A program made the position numbers and the translations under genes. Positions 57,089 to 59,500 of a DNA stretch of 59,500 nucleotides are shown here, one piece after another; the stretch's first letter is position 1; each line of letters starts with the position of its first letter. Under the pieces are notes generated by a model, which searched no databases, was not told where the DNA came from, and saw only the letters and a list, made by a program, of their open reading frames with translations. The DNA lies in the NCBI GenBank assembly GCA_014529385.2, contig CM043944.1, positions 72,015,384-72,074,883 on the forward strand. The letters run 5' to 3'. The stretch comes from Adiantum capillus-veneris (Eukaryota; Streptophyta; Polypodiopsida; Polypodiales; Pteridaceae).

Positions 57089-59500
57089 CTAGCGGCGTGT
57101 CTTAAGCGTTTTCATGAAACGTTCTAAGAAGAACATCCATCTGGAATGAACTGTGCCAGCTATTTCCACCTCATCAACAATGTGAACAAGAAGATGCACC
57201 TGAATGGTTAGCATGGTAGTAGGAAAATGTTTCTCAAACATGCACACAAGCTCCGCAGCATTTAGTTTGGCGAATGGTATGGAGTCTACGTTGATCTCCT
57301 TTTGTGAGATCCATTGCACCAGCTTTGCAAGTTTGTAGATTGTGTTACGGATGTCGAGAGATAAACATCCTTCAATGGCAACCGGTAAAATAAAATGTAA
57401 AGTATGTGCAACAATGATATTAAAGTCCACATTTTATGCAATGATATTAAAGTCCACTATGAACGTACCTGACACATTTTATGCCAATCGTGTGACTTCA
57501 AACCGGTAAGCTTTCCTTCTTTAGTAAAACACGTTCAGAGCGAGTGCATTACGCCAGTGGGGGTCCGCAAAGATCGAATGGTCTCTTTTACTTTGCGTTC
57601 TTGGGCTCCTGTGAAAATCCATGGTGCTTTAGGGAGTTTTATCGATCCATCAGACGCTGTTTGCAGCCAATATTGCTCCATACGATCCACATTTCTAAGG
57701 TCAACTCTGGCTCCCAAAGTATCTTTCTTACCGGTCAGATGGTCCCATAGTAGATTACCCACATTCTTGAATATGTGCATTGGATCGAGCAAGTGATTGA
57801 TCATGAGTCGGGGCCAGTATGGTAACTCGTACCATAGAGATAGTCTCTTCATCCCTGGAGGCAATCTGTCATCGCAAATCTCCTTCTGCTCTAACCATGC
57901 TTGTGCAGACATCCTTGGTGGCTCTCTTCCCAAAAAGCCGTCGCGTAACACATGATTCTCTGGAAGATACGCTTGATGACCTTCGTAGATTTGCTTCTTC
58001 AGTGAGGGCGCCCTACGTGCATTTAGTCTAGGTCCACATGTGACACATGCTCTGTATCCGCTTGTTTGAAGCCCTGCATGTATACACATGATAATAGATC
58101 AACTATGGGAAAAAACAAGATTTACAGTGTCTGAGTGAGGAGTGTCAATAGATCACCTGAGCATTCTGTTAGCCCGGGATAGTCATGCATGGTCCACATT
58201 AGAATGCCTCTGATCAAAGCATTCCGTCGTCCTGTGTGTCGGCTCATATCCACCACCTCTATGCCAATCCACAATTGTTGTAGCTCTTCCAATAGTGGAC
58301 GAAGATACACATCCATATTCCCCACTTTATATCGCCCTGGCACAATCAAGCTTAGCCATAGGTGCCCCTTCTTCGTAGTCAACCACGGGGGAATGTTGTA
58401 GTTGACGATGACAATGGGCCATACACTGTAAGATGTTGATCTTTGACCAAATGGATTTACGCCATCCATAGCCAGGCCTAAGCGCAAATTTCGAGCTTCC
58501 CTGGCAAAATCCGACCATGTTCCATCTATATGTTTCCAGGCTGCGCAATCTGCAGGAATTCGTAGCACACCATCCGAAGATTTATTCTCCTCATGCCATG
58601 ATGCTAGGGCGGCCATGGACTTACATTCAAAGAAATGCTTGATGCGAGGAAGCAGAGGAAAATGTCGCAAAACCTTTTGTGGAATTTTTGTCCCGTGGAG
58701 ATCTACTCGATATCTTTCGGAATCACATTTCGGACACTTCTCCATGTCTACTATGTATTCCCCTCTTAAAAGAATGCAGTCATTAGGACAAGCGTGGATA
58801 GAATTGTAATCCATCCCCAAGTTTCGCAAAATCTTTCTTGCTTCATCTCGGGAATTTGGCATCACATTGTCAGCTGGTAGTATGTGCTCTTTAAGCAATC
58901 TACACAACATAAAAATACGATACAGTCGTCTAAAAATCTATCAGATCATTATACATTTAGAGTTTTATTAAAGTAAACTAATTGTAATAGATCACCTGAA
59001 AAGCGCTGTGACGCTAGTGTCACTCCATCCAAACTTTGCCTGCATGTTGAGAAGAACCAGGAGTGCTTTCAATCTAGACATACGTGCTCCATTATACAAT
59101 GGCGTATCGGCTTCACTTTTCATATCATCATAGATAAGCCTTTCTGAATCCATGATTGTCTCGATCATTTCATCAATCTCGGGCTCAAACATTGCCTCGT
59201 TGAGAATGTGCTCTGCATGATCATCCCCCGAGCTTTCAGAGGCTACATCTTGTGGCCTCACATATGCTGCTTGACCAAAGCGCCTGCGAACACGTCTATT
59301 GGGTTGCAAGATTGCTGCTTGTTGGCCAGCGTCAGAGTCCGACGAGTTATAATTGGCAACAACTCGATCTATAATAGATGGATCAAACTCGCCAAATTCA
59401 CGAACGTGCTGCAAAGAAACACGTCTTGTCCATCGCACAGCATGCTTGCATTGATTACAAGGACATAAGACCCTCGTTGAGAGATAGCTGTTTCGGTTGG
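57089..59500 (-). pseudogene. CACTA transposase TNP2 (Transposase_21), partial, one stop, truncated C-terminus
   Basis: Exons on the minus strand: 59500-58996 (open at the window edge), 58899-58157, 58073-57469 and from about 57430 to 57089, with GT-AG introns and phase kept at the first two junctions. The first exon has the transposase-associated Cys pattern LCPCNQCKHAVRW and then an acidic linker. Exon 2 has CPKCDSERYR, GLAMDGVNPFG and MDVYLRPLLEELQQLW; exon 3 has GYRACVTCGP, DPMHIFKNVGNLLWDHL and ends TGLKSHDWHKMCQ. TGA 57535-57537 interrupts exon 3 (CGA in the family). The last exon has a DUF4218-like start (VHLLVHIVDEVEIAG, RWMFFLERFMKTLK) and breaks off there; the rest of the usual C-terminus is missing and TnpA-like sequence follows. 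The copy is probably inactive. Confidence 0.8.

Larger units (their letters stand above)
55618..59500 (-). mobile_element. CACTA (En/Spm) DNA transposon, partial
   Basis: The left end starts CACTACAAGAGG, the canonical CACTA terminal motif, and is followed by a dense set of subterminal repeats. Two genes lie on the minus strand, so this is the 3' end of the element in transcription sense. The other end is outside the window. The 3-bp target copy would be TAC (55615-55617), which cannot be checked without the other end. Confidence 0.9.

Overview
The window is nuclear DNA of a land plant with a large, repeat-packed genome. The evidence is Tat-type and chromovirus-like Ty3/gypsy elements, Ty1/copia, a LINE, an intron-bearing hAT and an intron-bearing CACTA, GT-AG introns, many (GA/CT)n tracts, and only one candidate host gene. 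A fern, lycophyte or gymnosperm-like genome would fit, but I cannot name the organism from sequence alone.

Layout. (1) 211-5196: a minus-strand LTR element with three LTRs and two short gag-remnant interiors, bounded by one 5-bp target duplication (TTTTG). Its right part and flank (3029-6306) recur at 44760-48101, which makes a segmental duplication. (2) 6760-10797: a minus-strand LTR element with one long gag-like frame, carrying a copia-type LTR plus primer-binding site (7559-7772). (3) 11131-11969: a small host-like gene with TATA box, signal-peptide exon, intron and a PLAT/LH2-like exon that appears frameshifted. (4) 12044-30730: a minus-strand LTR element split by a 16.3-kb plus-strand gypsy element (14102-30417, ~1-kb LTRs). 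(5) 30731-42050: remnants of at least three gypsy elements in both orientations and a CACTA scrap. (6) 42105-44569: a dead copia 3' half. (7) 44760-48101: the duplicate. (8) 48190-50414: a dead LINE. (9) 51461-55272: a complete-ended hAT with 8-bp target duplication. (10) 55618 to the window end: a CACTA element with subterminal repeats and two intron-bearing transposase genes.

The most unusual object is the 16.3-kb element. It has no reverse transcriptase or integrase core. Instead it has a ~2,160-codon gag-protease frame with two retropepsin-like domains around an integrase C-terminal remnant, a second ~1,000-codon accessory frame with a coiled coil and a possible UBA-like motif, an internal copy of its own polypurine tract, and two arrays of a 24-bp near-perfect palindrome (nine copies, spaced at about one or two times 141 bp), one in the 5' leader and one between the two coding blocks. 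It must depend on enzymes from a partner element to move.

A window-wide pattern is that several dead element genes keep one reading frame for kilobases while collecting stop codons, almost all explainable as single C-to-T changes (CAA, CAG, CGA) or TGG-to-TGA. That suggests decay dominated by cytosine deamination rather than indels.
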